In this document: positions 9,106 through 17,685 of the stretch, one piece after another
How the letters are laid out: every line of letters begins with the position of its first letter
How positions within the stretch are numbered: the stretch's first letter is position 1
NCBI GenBank assembly: GCA_027485165.1
Contig: JAIXRN010000027.1
Location: forward strand, 1 to 64,000
Source of the DNA: Rubrivivax sp.
GTDB lineage: Bacteria > Pseudomonadota > Gammaproteobacteria > Burkholderiales > Burkholderiaceae_C
DNA length: 64,000 bases
Reading direction: 5' to 3'
The notes under the pieces: model-generated
Database searches by the model: none
Seen by the model: the letters and a program-made list of their open reading frames with translations, nothing else
Told to the model about the DNA's origin: nothing
Made by a program: the position numbers and the translations under genes

Positions 9106-9861
9106 TCAGCCCGCCAGGCGGCTGCGCGTGGCCTCGTCGGCCGGAAACAGATGTTCGACCTTCAGCGACGCCAGCGTGATGTCCAGCGGCGTGCCAAAGC
9201 TGGTGAAGGCCGAATAGAAGCTCAGCACCTGGCCGTCAGCAGCGCGCAGGCGCAGGGCCAGTGCCGGCTGCAGGCTGGCGGGCACGCGGCCCCAGGGTTT
9301 CAGGCCGGGGCGCAGTTCGTCCAGCAGGGCGCGCAGGGCCGGCAGGTGTTCGGCCTCGCGCGTGGCGCGGCCCCAGAGTTCGCTGCACAGTTCGGCTTCG
9401 TTCACGCACAGGCTGCGCAGCCCGCCGTCGGCCAGGGTGGCGCGCAGCAGGTTCAGCGGGCCGGCCAGCATGGCTTGCCCCGGCAGGCCCAGCAAGTCGA
9501 GCAAACGGCCCAGGCCGCGGTTGGCCAGCACCAGGTTGTACTGGCCGTCCAGCACCAGTGCCGGGGTCGGGTCGTGGGCGTGCAGCAGCTCCACCAGCAC
9601 CGCGCGCACGGGTGCCATGGCAGGCGCGTCCAGGGCGCTTTCGGCGTGGGCGGGCGCAAAGCCCGCAGCCAGCAGGGCCTGGTTGCGCTCGGGCAGGGTG
9701 GCGCCCAGCGCATCCAACACGGCCAGCAGCGTGTCGCGCCCGGCGCGGGCCCGGCCGGTTTCGATGCAGCTCAGATGGCGCTGGGACACACCGGTGCGCA
9801 GCGACAGTTCCAGCTGGCTGACGCGGCGTTGCCGACGCAACTGGGCCAGTACCTCGCTCAT
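9106..9861 (-). CDS. XRE-family regulator with MmyB-like ligand domain
   Basis: 251-residue transcriptional regulator. Residues 1-60 form a helix-turn-helix of the Cro/CI type (LRRQRRVSQLELSLRTGVSQ, then ETGRARAGRDTLLAVLDALG). Residues about 95-250 match the MmyB-like PAS-type ligand-binding domain (PALVLDGQYNLVLANRGLGRLL... GLRSLCVNEAELCSELWGRATREAEH). Its ligand and targets are unknown. It is divergent from the small membrane gene at 10087 and transcribed toward YihY. Its upstream region contains a 9-bp tandem array (9921-9974). Confidence 0.88.
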   Translation of the reverse strand: MSEVLAQLRRQRRVSQLELSLRTGVSQRHLSCIETGRARAGRDTLLAVLDALGATLPERNQALLAAGFAPAHAESALDAPAMAPVRAVLVELLHAHDPTPALVLDGQYNLVLANRGLGRLLDLLGLPGQAMLAGPLNLLRATLADGGLRSLCVNEAELCSELWGRATREAEHLPALRALLDELRPGLKPWGRVPASLQPALALRLRAADGQVLSFYSAFTSFGTPLDITLASLKVEHLFPADEATRSRLAG

Positions 9862-9920
9862 GCGCGGGCCCTGCTGCCGGCGCGCACCGGCAGCTGCCTG
9901 ACGCGTCGGGGCACCTCCAG

Positions 9921-9974
9921 GCGTCCCATGCGTTCCACGCGTTCCAGGCTTTCCAGGCTTTCCAGGCGTTCCAT
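9921..9974. repeat. Degenerate 9-bp tandem array, six copies
   Basis: Six consecutive 9-mers based on GCGTTCCAG / GCTTTCCAG, with one or two substitutions each. They lie in the 225-bp spacer between the divergent XRE regulator and the small membrane protein, 60-113 bases upstream of the regulator start. Confidence 0.8.
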
Positions 9975-10086
9975 GCCGCAGGACGATAGGCGATGCGCCG
10001 CGCCCTGGCGATGACCTCGCAGGTCATTGCAGCACCTGCCGCAGCGGCTGCAGCATGAGCCACCTTGTCATCGTCGGAAGCTGCCC

Positions 10087-10389
10087 ATGTGCCCATTGCC
10101 CCGTCCTGTCCTGTGGCTGGTCCTGCTGGTGTTCGGCCTGTTCACGGCCTACGTGGTGGCGCAGGTCGGCGTGCTGGGCATCTTCCAGGGTGCGCTGGGC
10201 CATCTGGGGGCGACGCAGGTGCTGGTCGACCTGGTGGTGATGGCCGGCCTGCTGCTGGCCCTGCTGTGGCGCGACGCCCGGGCCCGGGGCCGATGCTTCT
10301 GGCCCTGGGCGCTGTTGACCCTGGCTGTGGGCTCGTTCGGCCCGCTGATCTACTGGCTGCTGGGCGACCGGCGGCCGCCGCCGGGCTGA
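10087..10389 (+). CDS. Small membrane protein, DUF2834-like
   Basis: 100 residues with three hydrophobic segments (about 8-29, 42-59 and 70-90). The middle LVDLVVMAGLLLALLWRDAR and the end FGPLIYWLL resemble DUF2834 proteins, but this is a pattern match by eye. The ATG at 10087 is preceded by GGAAG at a short distance. The frame is open 20 codons further up without a better start. Divergent from the XRE regulator, whose target it might be (inference). Confidence 0.62.
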   Translation: MCPLPRPVLWLVLLVFGLFTAYVVAQVGVLGIFQGALGHLGATQVLVDLVVMAGLLLALLWRDARARGRCFWPWALLTLAVGSFGPLIYWLLGDRRPPPG

Positions 10390-11223
10390 CTAGCCTGCGC
10401 GGCCGCTGCCCTGTGGGCCCGCCAGTGCCTGCCGCAGCGCGGCCAGCACGGCGTCTGGCTGTTCGGCCATCAGGCTGTGGCCGGCCGGCACCTGGTGCAC
10501 GGTGGCCTTGAGCATCTGCGCCAGGCCCATGGCCGCACGCGGCTGTGTCATCTGGTCGCGGGCACCCAGCACCAGATGCACGGGGCAGCTGACGCGCGCA
10601 GCGGCGGCTTCAGCACCGGCATACGCGCTGCAGGCGCTGAAGTCGATGTGGAACAGGGGGCTGCCGCCAGCGGCATCGCCCTGCAGCACCTGGCGCAGCA
10701 GCGCCCGGTAGGCGCCGTGCAGCCAGACGCCCGGGCCCGGATACGAGGGCTTGGTGGCCAGGCTGCAGATGGACCAGGCCACCACACTGTCGATGGCTGC
10801 CAGCGGCGTTTCCAGCGATGCCTGCAACAAGGCCGGCGAGACCTTCATCGGGTAGGCGGTGCCCAGCATCCACAGTTGCGCGGCACGTTCCGGTGCCAGG
10901 CCTGCAGCTTCCAGCGCGATGAGCGAGCCCATGCTGTGCCCGGCCAGCACCGCGCGCTGCACACCCGCGGTGTCCAGCAGGCGCAGCAGCCAGCCGGCCA
11001 TGTCTTCGACCGTGGTCAGCGGCGGCCCGGCACTGCGGCGGTGGCCGGGCAGGTCCACCGCCAGCACGGCATGGCCGTGGTGGGCGAACCAGCGCGCCAG
11101 CAGGGTGAAGACGCTGTGGTCGTTCAGCGCCCCATGCACGAACAGGATGCAGGGCAGGGCGGGGTCGAAGGGCTTGCCGCCGGTGTAGGCATAAGCCGCG
11201 CGGCCGTCGACGATCAGCTTCAT
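10390..11223 (-). CDS. Alpha/beta hydrolase
   Basis: 277-residue cytoplasmic hydrolase of the alpha/beta fold. Visible features: oxyanion-hole region LFVHGALNDHSVF, nucleophile elbow GHSMGS, acid LGARDQMT and catalytic histidine AGHSLM. The substrate is unknown. The start codon overlaps the stop of the upstream sulfhydrylase (ATGA), which argues for translational coupling. The frame is open 101 codons higher, but that region is antisense or other-frame to the sulfhydrylase. A role in sulfur metabolism is only suggested by the coupling. Confidence 0.85.
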   Translation of the reverse strand: MKLIVDGRAAYAYTGGKPFDPALPCILFVHGALNDHSVFTLLARWFAHHGHAVLAVDLPGHRRSAGPPLTTVEDMAGWLLRLLDTAGVQRAVLAGHSMGSLIALEAAGLAPERAAQLWMLGTAYPMKVSPALLQASLETPLAAIDSVVAWSICSLATKPSYPGPGVWLHGAYRALLRQVLQGDAAGGSPLFHIDFSACSAYAGAEAAAARVSCPVHLVLGARDQMTQPRAAMGLAQMLKATVHQVPAGHSLMAEQPDAVLAALRQALAGPQGSGRAG

Positions 11224-12521
11224 GCGGGCGCCTTTGCGGCCAGCTTGAAGGCCCGCTTCAGGTCGTCGATCAGGTCGTCGGCGTCTTCCAGGCCGATGCT
11301 CAGCCGGATGGTGCCGGGCGTGATGCCGGCGGCGGCCAGCGCGGCGTCGTCCATGCGGAAATGCGTGGTGCTGGCCGGGTGGATGACGAGGCTGCGGCAG
11401 TCGCCCACGTTGGCCAGATGTGAAAACAGCTTCAGCCCTTCGATGAAGGTCTGGCCCTGGCGGCGGCTGCCCTTCAGGTCGAAGCTGAAGACCGCGCCCG
11501 CGCCGCGTGGCAGCAACCGTCGGCACAGCGCCTGGCTGGGGTGGCCGTCCAGTTCGGGGTAGCCCACGCGCGCCACCATCTCGTGCCCGGCCAGGAAGCC
11601 GACGACGCGGCGCGCGTTCTCGACATGCCGCGCCATCCGCAGCGGCAGCGTTTCGATGCCCTGCAGCACCAGCCAGGCGGTGTGCGGGCTCAGGCAGGCG
11701 CCGAAGTCGCGCAGGCCTTCGCGTCGTGCGCGCAGCAGGAAGGCGCCTTCGGTGCTTTCTTCGCTGAACACCATGCCGTGGAAGCCGGCGTAGGGCTCGG
11801 TCAGTTCGGGGAAGCGGCCCGAACGTTCCCAGTCGAAGCGCCCGCCGTCCACCAGCAGCCCTGCCACCACGGTGCCGTGGCCGGCCAGGAACTTGGTGGC
11901 CGAATGAAAGACGAGGTCGGCGCCATGCGCGAAGGGCTGCAGCAGCCAGGGCGTGGTCAGGGTGCTGTCCACCAGCAGCGGCAGGCCGGCGTCGTGCGCC
12001 ACCGCGGCCACGCTGGGGATGTCCAGCACGTCCAGGCCGGGGTTGCCCAGCGTTTCGCCGAACAGCAACCGGGTTTCAGGGCGGATGGCGGCACGCCAGG
12101 CATCGATGTCCCCCGGCGGCACGAAGGTGGTGGTGATGCCGAAGCGCGGCAAGGTGTAGTGCAGCAGGTTGTGGCTGCCGCCGTACAGCGCGCGGCTGGC
12201 CACGATGTGCTGGCCGGCCCCGGCGATGGTGCACAGCGCCAGGTGCAGGGCGGCCTGCCCGCTGGCCGTGGCGATGGCCCCGACCCCGCCTTCCAGCGCG
12301 GCGATGCGTTCTTCCAGCACCGCGTTGGTGGGGTTGCTGATGCGGCTGTAGACGTGGCCCGAGCGTTCCAGATTGAACAGGCTGGCGGCGTGTTCGCTGC
12401 TCTCGAACACGAAGCTGGTCGACAAGTGGATGGGCACGGCGCGCGCGCCTGTGGCGGGGTCGGGCGCGGCGCCGGCATGCAGCGCCAGGGTGTCGAAAGC
12501 AGGGTCGCCAGCACCGGGCAT
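11220..12521 (-). CDS. O-acetyl/O-succinylhomoserine sulfhydrylase (copy 1)
   Basis: PLP-dependent enzyme of the Cys/Met metabolism family that makes homocysteine from an acylated homoserine and sulfide. 433 residues, the MetY-like length. Signatures: SRISNPT, ALYGGSHNLL and PLP lysine Lys210 in HSATKFLAGHG. A GGAG ribosome site lies 8 bases before ATG 12521. A second homologue lies at 44264-45559 and shares the same landmarks; the division of labour between them cannot be read from sequence. First gene of a two-gene unit with the hydrolase. Confidence 0.88.
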   Translation of the reverse strand: MPGAGDPAFDTLALHAGAAPDPATGARAVPIHLSTSFVFESSEHAASLFNLERSGHVYSRISNPTNAVLEERIAALEGGVGAIATASGQAALHLALCTIAGAGQHIVASRALYGGSHNLLHYTLPRFGITTTFVPPGDIDAWRAAIRPETRLLFGETLGNPGLDVLDIPSVAAVAHDAGLPLLVDSTLTTPWLLQPFAHGADLVFHSATKFLAGHGTVVAGLLVDGGRFDWERSGRFPELTEPYAGFHGMVFSEESTEGAFLLRARREGLRDFGACLSPHTAWLVLQGIETLPLRMARHVENARRVVGFLAGHEMVARVGYPELDGHPSQALCRRLLPRGAGAVFSFDLKGSRRQGQTFIEGLKLFSHLANVGDCRSLVIHPASTTHFRMDDAALAAAGITPGTIRLSIGLEDADDLIDDLKRAFKLAAKAPA

Positions 12522-12595
12522 GGAAGTCTCCGAAAGGGTCGAATGCGGTCGGGTTCAAGCGCGGCTCGCGCCCGGGTGTCCGGGTGCCCGGCGGC

Positions 12596-14683
12596 CTAGC
12601 GCAGGCCGCGACGGTCCAGGTACGGGCCCAGGTCGGGCGCGTGGCCCACCAGCTGCTCGAACAGCAGCAGCGGGTCTTCCGTGCCGCCGCGCGCCAGCAG
12701 GTAGCGCTTCATGCGTTCGCCGGTTGGGCGGTCCAGGCCGCCATGGCGCTGGATCCACTGCACGGTGTTGGCGTCCAGCACCTCGCTCCACAGGTAGGCG
12801 TAGTAGCCCGCCGCGTAGCCGCCCAGGATGTGGCTGAAGTAGGGCGTGCGGTAGCGCGGCGGCACGGGCACGGTGTCGAAGCCGTGGGTTTTCAGCACCT
12901 GGGCCTCGAAGGCCAGCAGCTGGTCGGGCGCAGGAACCTGGGCGGCGGGCAGCTGGTGCAGGGCCTGGTCGATCAGGGTGGCGGCCAGGTATTCGCTGGT
13001 GGCAAAGCCCTGGTTGAAGCGCTGCGCGGCCTGCACCTTGCGCACCAGTTCGACCGGCATCGGCGCGCCGGTCTGGTGGTGGCGGGCGTAGTTCGCGAAC
13101 ACGCTGGGCCAGGTCATCCACATTTCGTTGACCTGGCTGGGGTATTCGACGAAGTCGCGGGGCACCGCGGTGCCGCCCTGGCTGGGGTAGCGCACGTCCG
13201 ACAGCAGGGTGTGCAGGTTGTGCCCGAATTCGTGGAACAGGGTGTTGGTCTCGTCCCAGCTCAGCAGCGTGGGCTGGCCGGCGGGCGGCTTGGGCACGTT
13301 CATGTGGTTGCCCACCACGGCCCGCGTGCCCAGCAGATGGCTCTGGCCGACGTAGGCATTGGCCCAGGCGCCGCCGCGCTTGCTGGGGCGGGCGTACAGG
13401 TCCAGCAGCAGGAAGGCCTGCGTGCTGCCGTCGGGTGCCAGCACTTCCCAGGCCTGCACGTCGGGGTGGTAGACCGGCAGGTCGGGCCGGCGCTTGAAGC
13501 GGATGCCGAACAGCTGCGTGGCCGCATGGAACACGCCGCGTTCCAGCACGCTGTTCAATTCCAGGTAGGGGCGCAGCTGGGTTTCGTCGTAGCCGTGCTG
13601 GCGGGCGCGTTCCTTTTCGGCGTAGTAGGCCCAGTCCCAGGCCTGCAGCGTGGCGCCGGGAACGTCTTGCTGCAGCAGGGCCTGCAGCGCGGCCGCTTCG
13701 CGCCGCGCTGCCGCCACGGCCGCCGGGGCCAGCCGGGCCAGCAGCGGGTTGACGGCGGCCACGCTCTTGGCGGTTTCATCCTGCAGCACGAAATCGGCGT
13801 GGCTGGCGTGGCCCAGCAGCGCGGCGCGTTCGGCCCGCAGCTGCAGCACCTGGCTGATGAGGGCCCGGGTGTCGTGGGCGTTACCGCGCGCGTTGCGTTC
13901 CAGGCTGGCCTGCATCAAGCGCTCGCGCGTGGGCCGGTGCGCCAGCTGGGCCAGCAGGGGCTGGCCGCTGGTGTTCTGCAGCGCGATGCGCCAGCGGCCG
14001 TCGGGCAGGCGCGCAGCGTCGACCTGTGCATCGCTCAGGCCCTGCAGTTCAGCGCGCGTGGTGACGGTCACGCCGCTGTCGTTCACTTCGGCCAGCACCT
14101 TCTGGTTGAAGTCGGTGCCCAGGCGGGACATTTCCACGTTGATGGCGCGCAGCCGGGCCTGCGCCGCGGGCGGCAGCTGGGCGCCGGCGCGCAACAGGTC
14201 GCGGTGCCGGCGTTCCAGCAGCCGCAGCTGGTCGCGCGCCAGCTTCAGGCCGGCACGCTGCTGGTACAGCGCGTCGACGCGGGCGAAGAGCTGCGGGTCC
14301 AGCGCGATGGCGTCGCGGTGCTGGGCCAGCTGCGGGGCGAATTCGCGCTGCAGGGCCTGGCGGCGCGGGTTGGTGTCGGCGCCGTTCAGGCTGAACAGCA
14401 GCCGGGTGGCGCGGCCCAGCAGCGAGCCGCTGCGTTCCCAGGCCTCGATGGTGTTGGCGAAGCTGGGCGGCGCCGGGTTCTGGGCGATGAGCTGCATCTC
14501 GCGGCGCTGCAGCCGCATGCCGGCCGCTAGCGCGGGAGCAAAGTCGGCGTCGGTGACGGCGTCGAAGGGCGGGTACTGCAGCGGCAGTGGGCTGGGCGCC
14601 AGCAGCGCATTGGCCTGGGCCAGGGCGGGGGCCAGCAGCAGCCCGAAAGCCAGGTGCAGGACAGATCGGGGCAGGCTGGGCAT
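12596..14683 (-). CDS. Exported M3-family metallopeptidase (Dcp/OpdA type)
   Basis: Zinc oligopeptidase of family M3, 695 residues. The zinc motif is NTLFHEFGHNLH (HEXXH). Substrate-binding residues of the family are seen in the C-terminal third (YRTPYFSHILGGYAAGYYAYLWSE region). Residues 1-22 form a signal peptide (LHLAFGLLLAPALAQA), so the enzyme should be periplasmic, unlike E. coli OpdA/Dcp. ATG 14683 is chosen because it begins this signal; the open frame upstream is antisense to the CBS gene. Divergent from the CBS-domain gene across 159 bases. Confidence 0.9.
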   Translation of the reverse strand: MPSLPRSVLHLAFGLLLAPALAQANALLAPSPLPLQYPPFDAVTDADFAPALAAGMRLQRREMQLIAQNPAPPSFANTIEAWERSGSLLGRATRLLFSLNGADTNPRRQALQREFAPQLAQHRDAIALDPQLFARVDALYQQRAGLKLARDQLRLLERRHRDLLRAGAQLPPAAQARLRAINVEMSRLGTDFNQKVLAEVNDSGVTVTTRAELQGLSDAQVDAARLPDGRWRIALQNTSGQPLLAQLAHRPTRERLMQASLERNARGNAHDTRALISQVLQLRAERAALLGHASHADFVLQDETAKSVAAVNPLLARLAPAAVAAARREAAALQALLQQDVPGATLQAWDWAYYAEKERARQHGYDETQLRPYLELNSVLERGVFHAATQLFGIRFKRRPDLPVYHPDVQAWEVLAPDGSTQAFLLLDLYARPSKRGGAWANAYVGQSHLLGTRAVVGNHMNVPKPPAGQPTLLSWDETNTLFHEFGHNLHTLLSDVRYPSQGGTAVPRDFVEYPSQVNEMWMTWPSVFANYARHHQTGAPMPVELVRKVQAAQRFNQGFATSEYLAATLIDQALHQLPAAQVPAPDQLLAFEAQVLKTHGFDTVPVPPRYRTPYFSHILGGYAAGYYAYLWSEVLDANTVQWIQRHGGLDRPTGERMKRYLLARGGTEDPLLLFEQLVGHAPDLGPYLDRRGLR

Positions 14684-14830
14684 GGCGGGCGGCTCCGGTG
14701 GGGCAGCAGGCGGGTGGACGGGTGGCGGGCTGGCAGACGCGCCAGCGCGGGCCGCCGGCACGTCAGCACCGAGCTTACCGCCGCGCTGCGATGGCCGATG
14801 CCCAGGCCCGGCGGCGCAGGCGATGTGGGC

Positions 14831-14836
14831 TATATT
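14831..14836 (+). promoter_or_regulatory. TATATT -10-like box for the CBS gene
   Basis: TATATT followed by six bases (GAAAGC) and ATG 14843. It is one of the few AT-rich hexamers in the spacer. The spacing predicts a transcript that starts at the initiation codon, although the GAAAG could also be read as a weak ribosome site. Confidence 0.5.
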
Positions 14837-14842
14837 GAAAGC

Positions 14843-15325
14843 ATGAAAGTGACCGACATCCTGCGCGTGAAGGGCAACACCCTGTACACCGTGTCGCCCG
14901 ACCAAAGCCTGCACGACGCGCTGCAGACCATGGCCGAAATGGACATCGGTTCGCTGGTGGTGATGGAACATGGCGACGTCGTGGGCATGCTCACCTTCCG
15001 CGAAGTCATCAGCGCCGTGGTGGCCGGTGGTGGCAGCGTCGGCACGCGGCATGTGCGGTCGGTGATGGACGACGCGCCGCTCACCTGCACGCCCGAGACC
15101 AGCGTGGACGAAGTGCGCCGCATGATGTTGGCGCGCCATGCGCGCTACATGCCGGTGCTGGACCGGCGCACACTGATGGGCGTGATTTCGTTCTACGACG
15201 TGGCCAAGACCGTGGTCGACGCGCAGGACTTCGAGAACCGCATGCTCAAGGCCTACATCCGCGACTGGCCCGAAAAAGACGGCGGCGCGCCCCAGGCTGC
15301 GTCGGCTGGCGAAGAGCGGGCCTAG
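14843..15325 (+). CDS. CBS-domain pair protein
   Basis: 160-residue cytoplasmic protein made almost entirely of two CBS motifs (residues about 8-65 and 72-130). The pair usually binds adenosyl ligands such as AMP, ATP or SAM and acts as an energy or redox sensor. Motifs GSLVVMEHGDVVGMLTFREV and RYMPVLDRRTLMGVISFYDV are clear. There is no attached enzyme domain, so the partner is unknown. Single gene, divergent from the M3 peptidase and convergent with the outer-membrane protein gene. Confidence 0.9.
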   Translation: MKVTDILRVKGNTLYTVSPDQSLHDALQTMAEMDIGSLVVMEHGDVVGMLTFREVISAVVAGGGSVGTRHVRSVMDDAPLTCTPETSVDEVRRMMLARHARYMPVLDRRTLMGVISFYDVAKTVVDAQDFENRMLKAYIRDWPEKDGGAPQAASAGEERA

Positions 15326-15364
15326 GCTGCCCTGCCGCTGCCCCGGGCAGTTCTGCCGGCAGCC

Positions 15365-16405
15365 CTAAAAACGCAGTTTCACACTGGCCCCGGCCGCCCA
15401 GGCCCGGCCACGTTCACTTTGCTTGTCGGGCCGTGGCCAGAAGTGGCCCAGCATCACTTCGCCGCGCAGCCAGTCTTCGTGCAGCGGCTGTTCCCATTTC
15501 AACAGCAGCCCGGCGTCTGAATAGCCCGTACCGGTGCCGCGCGTGCCCTCGCCGGCCAGCACGGCTTCGCCCGACAGCACCCGCGTGCCGCTGAATTCGC
15601 GGTAGGCGTTCAGGCTGCTGCTCCATTCAAAGTTGCGGCTGACCTGGGTGATGGTGGTTGAATTCAGCCAGCGCAGCGTCCAGCGCGGCGACAGGCGCGT
15701 TTCCCAGGCCAGCGCCGTGGTCGACCCCAGGCGGTCGGCGCGCGTCAGGAACACCGTTTGCCGGAAATCGACGAGCTGCTGTTCCGCCGGCTGCCACTGC
15801 TGGCGCCAGCGCAGCTGGGCGTAGGGCCGGGCGCGTGACGACAAGCCCAGGCGCACGTCGAAGCCGCCCGCCAGCCCCAGGCCCAGCCCGGCCAGGAAGG
15901 ACCGGTCGTTGCGGCCGTCGGCGCGCAGGCGCTGGCGCAGCGAAGCGGCCTCGGGCGTGTCCTGGATGGCGTCGCGCCGGTCGTCGCGGCCGATGAAGAC
16001 ATAGGCGCGACGTTCCAGGTTGGGCAGGCGGAAGCGCGCGTCGAAGCGCACGTCCAGGCTGGGCGATTGGTCCTGGCGCTTGAACAGGCCGATGTCGAAG
16101 CGGCCATGGCTGACGCGCTCGACATCGTCGAAAGGCTTGTCGCCGAACCAGCCGTCGATGCCGCGCGCCAGCCATTCGGCCGTCGACCTGGCAGCGCGCT
16201 GGGTGGTTTCGGCAGCGTCGATGGCGGTGTCGGCCGCTGTCGGTGCCTCGGGTTCGGGCCTGGCCGGCGCCGTGGGGGCTTGTGCGTGCGCGTGCGCTGA
16301 CCCAACCAAAGCTGCGCAGAGCAGCGCCACGGGGCCCAGGCGAGGCGCGGTCGGGCGGCACGGGACACCGCCAGGGATGCTGCGGTTGCGGCGGCAGTGG
16401 GCCAT
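15365..16405 (-). CDS. Predicted outer-membrane beta-barrel protein, unknown function
   Basis: 346 residues if started at ATG 16405 (a TTG at 16480 is open too). A signal peptide ends near LLCAALVGSAHAHA. A short Pro/Ala-rich linker is followed by a helix-rich stretch with RGIDGWFGDKPFDDVERVSHG, and then alternating hydrophobic strands rich in Trp, Tyr and Arg. The last residues SVKLRF end in Phe, the usual terminal signal of outer-membrane barrels. I do not recognise a named family. Divergent from aroC. Function unknown. Confidence 0.72.
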   Translation of the reverse strand: MAHCRRNRSIPGGVPCRPTAPRLGPVALLCAALVGSAHAHAQAPTAPARPEPEAPTAADTAIDAAETTQRAARSTAEWLARGIDGWFGDKPFDDVERVSHGRFDIGLFKRQDQSPSLDVRFDARFRLPNLERRAYVFIGRDDRRDAIQDTPEAASLRQRLRADGRNDRSFLAGLGLGLAGGFDVRLGLSSRARPYAQLRWRQQWQPAEQQLVDFRQTVFLTRADRLGSTTALAWETRLSPRWTLRWLNSTTITQVSRNFEWSSSLNAYREFSGTRVLSGEAVLAGEGTRGTGTGYSDAGLLLKWEQPLHEDWLRGEVMLGHFWPRPDKQSERGRAWAAGASVKLRF

Positions 16406-16548
16406 CTTGCGTGTGAAAGTGTCGAGTCGGGATGCCGTGGATGTTCCGCTGGCCCGCGCCGCACGTCTGTAGGCCGGCAAGCCAGCGCAGCGTACGCCAC
16501 GGCCACCCCTGGGCGCGCCTGCGCCCGTGGCACAGGAAGCCGCCTGCC

Positions 16549-16554
16549 TACAAT
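16549..16554 (+). promoter_or_regulatory. TACAAT -10-like box for aroC
   Basis: TACAAT, close to the consensus -10, ends 6 bases before the aroC ATG (spacer CGCGCG). No Shine-Dalgarno can fit between. No good -35 is seen 17 bases upstream. Confidence 0.5.
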
Positions 16555-16560
16555 CGCGCG

Positions 16561-17685
16561 ATGTCTGGCAGCACTTTTGGCGAACTGTTTCGCGTCACGA
16601 ATTTCGGCGAAAGCCACGGCCCGGCCATCGGCTGCGTGATCGACGGCTGCCCGCCCGGGCTGGCGCTGAGCGAAACCGACATCCAGTACCAACTGGATCG
16701 CCGTCGCCCCGGCACCAGCCGGCACGTGACGCAGCGCAACGAACCCGACGCGGTGGAGATCCTGTCTGGCGTCTTTGAAGGCCAGACCACGGGCACGCCG
16801 ATCGCGCTCTTGATCCGCAACACCGACCAGCGCAGCAAGGACTACGGCAACATCCTGGACACCTTCCGCCCGGGCCACGCCGACTACACCTACTGGCGCA
16901 AATACGGCCTGCGCGACCCCCGCGGCGGCGGCCGCAGCAGCGCCCGGCTGACGGCGCCCACCGTGGCCGCCGGCGCCGTGGCGCGCAAGTGGCTGCAGCA
17001 GCAGCACGGCACCACTTTCAGCGGCTGGATGAGCGCGCTGGGCGAGATCGAGATTCCGTTCGAAGACGCCGCCGAGATCCCGAACAACCCTTTCTACGCC
17101 CCCAACGCCGGCATCGTTTCCCAGCTCGAGGCCTACATGGACGCGCTACGCAAGGCCGGCGACAGCTGCGGCGCGCGCATCGAGGTGCGCGCCCACGGCA
17201 TGCCCGTGGGCCTGGGCGAGCCGCTGTTTGACAAGCTCGACGCCGACATCGCCTTCGCCATGATGGGCCTGAACGCCGTGAAGGGCGTGGAGATCGGCGA
17301 CGGCTTCGCCAGCGTGGCCGCGCGCGGCAGCGTGTTCGGCGACGAACTGCTGCCCGAAGGCTTCGCCGCCAACCGCGCCGGTGGCGTGCTGGGCGGCATC
17401 AGCACCGGGCAGGACCTGGTGGTGCGCATCGCCATCAAGCCCACCAGCAGCATCCGCACGCCGCGCCGCAGCGTCGACCGCCAGGGCCAGCCAGCCGTGG
17501 TGGAAACCTTCGGCCGCCATGACCCCTGCGTGGGCATCCGCGCCACGCCCATTGCCGAAGCGCTGCTGGCCCTGGTGGTGATGGACCATGCGCTGCGCCA
17601 CCGCGCGCAATGCGGCGACGTGCGGCTGGCCCAGCCGCCGATTGCGGCGCAAGCAACCGAAGGCCCCGGCCCCGCCGGCGGATGA
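16561..17685 (+). CDS. aroC: Chorismate synthase
   Basis: Last enzyme of the shikimate pathway: converts 5-enolpyruvylshikimate-3-phosphate to chorismate using reduced FMN. 374 residues, normal length. All three family signatures are visible: GESHGPAIG near the N-terminus, the [24 protein letters not shown] region, and [14 protein letters not shown] near the C-terminus. Start ATG 16561 gives the standard N-terminus [20 protein letters not shown]. The MFS gene begins within its stop codon (ATGA). Confidence 0.97.
   Translation: MSGSTFGELFRVTNFGESHGPAIGCVIDGCPPGLALSETDIQYQLDRRRPGTSRHVTQRNEPDAVEILSGVFEGQTTGTPIALLIRNTDQRSKDYGNILDTFRPGHADYTYWRKYGLRDPRGGGRSSARLTAPTVAAGAVARKWLQQQHGTTFSGWMSALGEIEIPFEDAAEIPNNPFYAPNAGIVSQLEAYMDALRKAGDSCGARIEVRAHGMPVGLGEPLFDKLDADIAFAMMGLNAVKGVEIGDGFASVAARGSVFGDELLPEGFAANRAGGVLGGISTGQDLVVRIAIKPTSSIRTPRRSVDRQGQPAVVETFGRHDPCVGIRATPIAEALLALVVMDHALRHRAQCGDVRLAQPPIAAQATEGPGPAGG

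Noticed and set aside
9236-10096. 286-codon minus-strand frame with WNAWKAWKAW repeats
   Set aside because: Overlaps the XRE regulator in another frame; the repeats are the 9-bp array read through, not a protein repeat with support.
12584-14530. 648-codon plus-strand frame opposite the M3 peptidase
   Set aside because: Antisense shadow with His/Gln/Val-rich composition. The M3 peptidase carries HEXXH and a signal peptide.
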